A stretch of DNA of 6,271 nt from Coriobacteriales bacterium. Its GTDB lineage: Bacteria > Actinomycetota > Coriobacteriia > Coriobacteriales > UBA8131. The notes under the pieces are model-generated. The model did not search any database, was not told the origin of the DNA, and saw nothing but the letters and a program-made list of their open reading frames with translations. The first letter of the stretch is position 1, and each line of letters starts with the position of its first letter. Positions 5,036-6,271 of the stretch are shown here, in pieces. The DNA lies in the NCBI GenBank assembly GCA_031263665.1, contig JAISFJ010000180.1, positions 1 to 6,271 on the forward strand. The letters are read 5' to 3'. The position numbers were made by a program, and so were the translations under genes.

Positions 5036-6200
5036 TTATGGCGGTGATGAGGCGGGCGGGGGTTACGTCGAAGGCAGGGTTGTATATCTGTGTTTGTGAC
5101 GGGGTGCTTTGAAACCATCCGTCGAAGGAATACGCGCCACCTTTGCGCTCTATCACCATCTGGTGCTCCTCCTTAAACGCGAGTGCACGGGCACCTTCGG
5201 CGGTCAGCAGATCGAAGGCTTGAGTCGAGACCGCGTCATCAGGTGTGATGATACCCGAAGCCGTAAATCCCGCAAGCTCACGATGGTCGCGCTGCTCGAT
5301 AGGCACTTCGCTACCATCCGCAAGGGAGCGGTCGATGGTCGAAGAAGGGGCGCAAACGTAAAACGGTATGGCGTAATGATGGGCGAGCAGCGCGAGAGCG
5401 AGCGTACCAACTTTATTGGCAGTGTCGCCGTTTGCGCAGATACGGTCCGCCCCGACCAAGACAGCGTCCACCCAGCCCTGAGCCATAACACTCGCCGCCG
5501 TGCTGTCGGAGATGAGCGCGCACGGGATTTTTGCCCGCATAAGCTCCCAGACGGTCAGACGCGCACCCTGGTTAAGAGGTCGCGTCTCGCAGGCCCAGAC
5601 GTGCTCGATTTTGCCCTGCTCGGCAGCCGTGTAGATGACGCCAAGCGCGGTACCAAAATAGGCTGTGCCGAGCGAACCGGCGTTGCAATGGGTCAAAACG
5701 CGAGAGCCTGGCATAATCAAAGGCGCACCGTTGGCCCCAATGGCGCGGTTTGTTTCCTCGTCGTCTTTGGCCATCTGTTTAACAAAGGCAACAAGTGCCT
5801 CCTTCGCGGCCGTCAGGGTAGCGCCCTGCTCGATTTGGGTATGCGCAAAGACGCGAGCCCGCTTGGCGCCCCAAGTGAGGTTGACGGCGGTCGGTCGCGC
5901 CTGGCCGATGAGCTTTGCCGCCTCATCAATGCCTGCGAGCCACTCTTTCGCCGATGTCGCGACAGACTCGTTTTCGCTCCACAGCGCCACAGCCATTGCC
6001 GCCCCCACACCGAGCGCCGGCGCGCCCCGCAGCGCAAGCGTCTGGATGGCGGTTTCAATCCCCGCAAGGCTGCGACAACAAAGAACATCTCCGCGAAGCG
6101 GCAGGCGCGTCTGGTCGATGAGATAGACGCCCGCGATACCGTCTGTGGCATCAACGTCCCACCAAATAGTCCGAGGAATCTGAGAGAGCTCTAACGACAT
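4998..6200 (-). CDS. mtnA: S-methyl-5-thioribose-1-phosphate isomerase
   Basis: A 400-aa enzyme converting 5-methylthioribose-1-phosphate to 5-methylthioribulose-1-phosphate in methionine salvage, the route that recycles the methylthioadenosine left by polyamine and other SAM-using reactions. Related to eIF2B subunits. Motifs are RGAP (58-61), the catalytic Cys in THCNAGSLGTA (C172), CETRPLNQGARLT (204-216), VGADRICANGDTANK with catalytic D252, PFYVCAPSSTID (279-290) and NPAFDVTP (374-381). C172 and D252 are 80 residues apart, as are C160 and D240 in Bacillus subtilis MtnA. The usual length is about 345-360 aa. The excess lies between about 311 and 372, before NPAFDVTP, and may be a lineage-specific insertion. 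The ATG has AGGAG 8 nt upstream (6209-6213). Ribose-1,5-bisphosphate isomerase is a paralog, but the motif set favours MtnA. The 3' end overlaps coaX by 38 bp on the opposite strand. Confidence 0.95.
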   Translation of the reverse strand: MSLELSQIPRTIWWDVDATDGIAGVYLIDQTRLPLRGDVLCCRSLAGIETAIQTLALRGAPALGVGAAMAVALWSENESVATSAKEWLAGIDEAAKLIGQARPTAVNLTWGAKRARVFAHTQIEQGATLTAAKEALVAFVKQMAKDDEETNRAIGANGAPLIMPGSRVLTHCNAGSLGTAYFGTALGVIYTAAEQGKIEHVWACETRPLNQGARLTVWELMRAKIPCALISDSTAASVMAQGWVDAVLVGADRICANGDTANKVGTLALALLAHHYAIPFYVCAPSSTIDRSLADGSEVPIEQRDHRELAGFTASGIITPDDAVSTQAFDLLTAEGARALAFKEEHQMVIERKGGAYSFDGWFQSTPSQTQIYNPAFDVTPARLITAIITETGTHKPAGR

Positions 6201-6271
6201 GGGAAATACTCCTGTTCAAGGCGTCGACCAAGAAGACTGAGGGTTTCTGTGGTCGGGCAGATTGGGCCGAA
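6191..6271 (-). CDS. Possible C-terminal end of an unidentified upstream gene (partial)
   Basis: A stop-free frame of 26 codons enters from the right edge and ends at TAG 6193-6191, overlapping the mtnA start by 10 bp. The visible end reads LGRRLEQEYFPCR. A short overlap with mtnA would suggest a co-transcribed gene of the same pathway, but the fragment is too short to identify. A second frame is also open across this stretch, so it may be non-coding. Confidence 0.25.
   Translation of the reverse strand, partial: FGPICPTTETLSLLGRRLEQEYFPCR

Noticed and set aside
5109..6194. Plus-strand open frame of about 360 codons
   Set aside because: It mirrors mtnA, which has all its catalytic motifs. 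The antisense product resembles no family.
1..6271. CRISPR array, tRNA, rRNA, IS element or transposase
   Set aside because: No spaced long repeats, cloverleaf, rRNA-like stretch, terminal inverted repeats or transposase motifs were seen on either strand.

Overview
The window is moderately GC-rich bacterial DNA, densely packed apart from one AT-richer intergenic region. A nitrogenase-like Fe protein with all its Fe-S ligands, next to a component-1 subunit, points to an anaerobe or a microaerobic lifestyle. Intrinsic termination and Shine-Dalgarno starts are ordinary bacterial features. An anaerobic actinobacterium of the Coriobacteriia type would fit, but the sequence does not prove it.

Left part (1-2350, minus strand): a NifH-like ATPase (GTG start at 1982) is followed 19 nt later by a NifD-like component-1 subunit that runs off the left edge of the window. 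Both keep the Cys residues that hold metal clusters in true nitrogenases. Upstream of the NifH-like gene lies a roughly 270-nt leader with a sigma70-type promoter (2259-2286). The leader holds a run of hairpins and ends in a perfect intrinsic terminator (2001-2030) just before the ribosome binding site. The terminator's 3' arm can instead pair with the Shine-Dalgarno region. Four tandem 9-bp repeats (2310-2345) and a repeated 8-bp palindrome flank or lie inside the promoter. This looks like a tightly regulated, possibly riboswitch- or attenuator-controlled, nitrogenase-like operon of undetermined substrate.

Middle (2401-4164, minus strand): a PhoB/OmpR-family response regulator and its membrane histidine kinase, 3 nt apart, form a two-component pair. 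The kinase has almost no extracytoplasmic sensor.

Right part: a type III pantothenate kinase gene, coaX (4256-5035, plus strand), diverges from the regulator. It converges on mtnA, the 5-methylthioribose-1-phosphate isomerase gene (4998-6200, minus strand), with a 38-bp 3' overlap. A possible C-terminal fragment of another gene lies upstream of mtnA at the right edge.

The most interesting reading combines the nitrogenase-like H-D pair with mtnA. MtnA supplies the methylthioribulose-1-phosphate branch that, in Rhodospirillum rubrum, feeds the nitrogenase-like methylthio-alkane reductase (MarBHDK). A methionine-salvage or volatile-organosulfur role is therefore a reasonable hypothesis, but the substrate cannot be read from this sequence and other group IV nitrogenase-like functions remain open.
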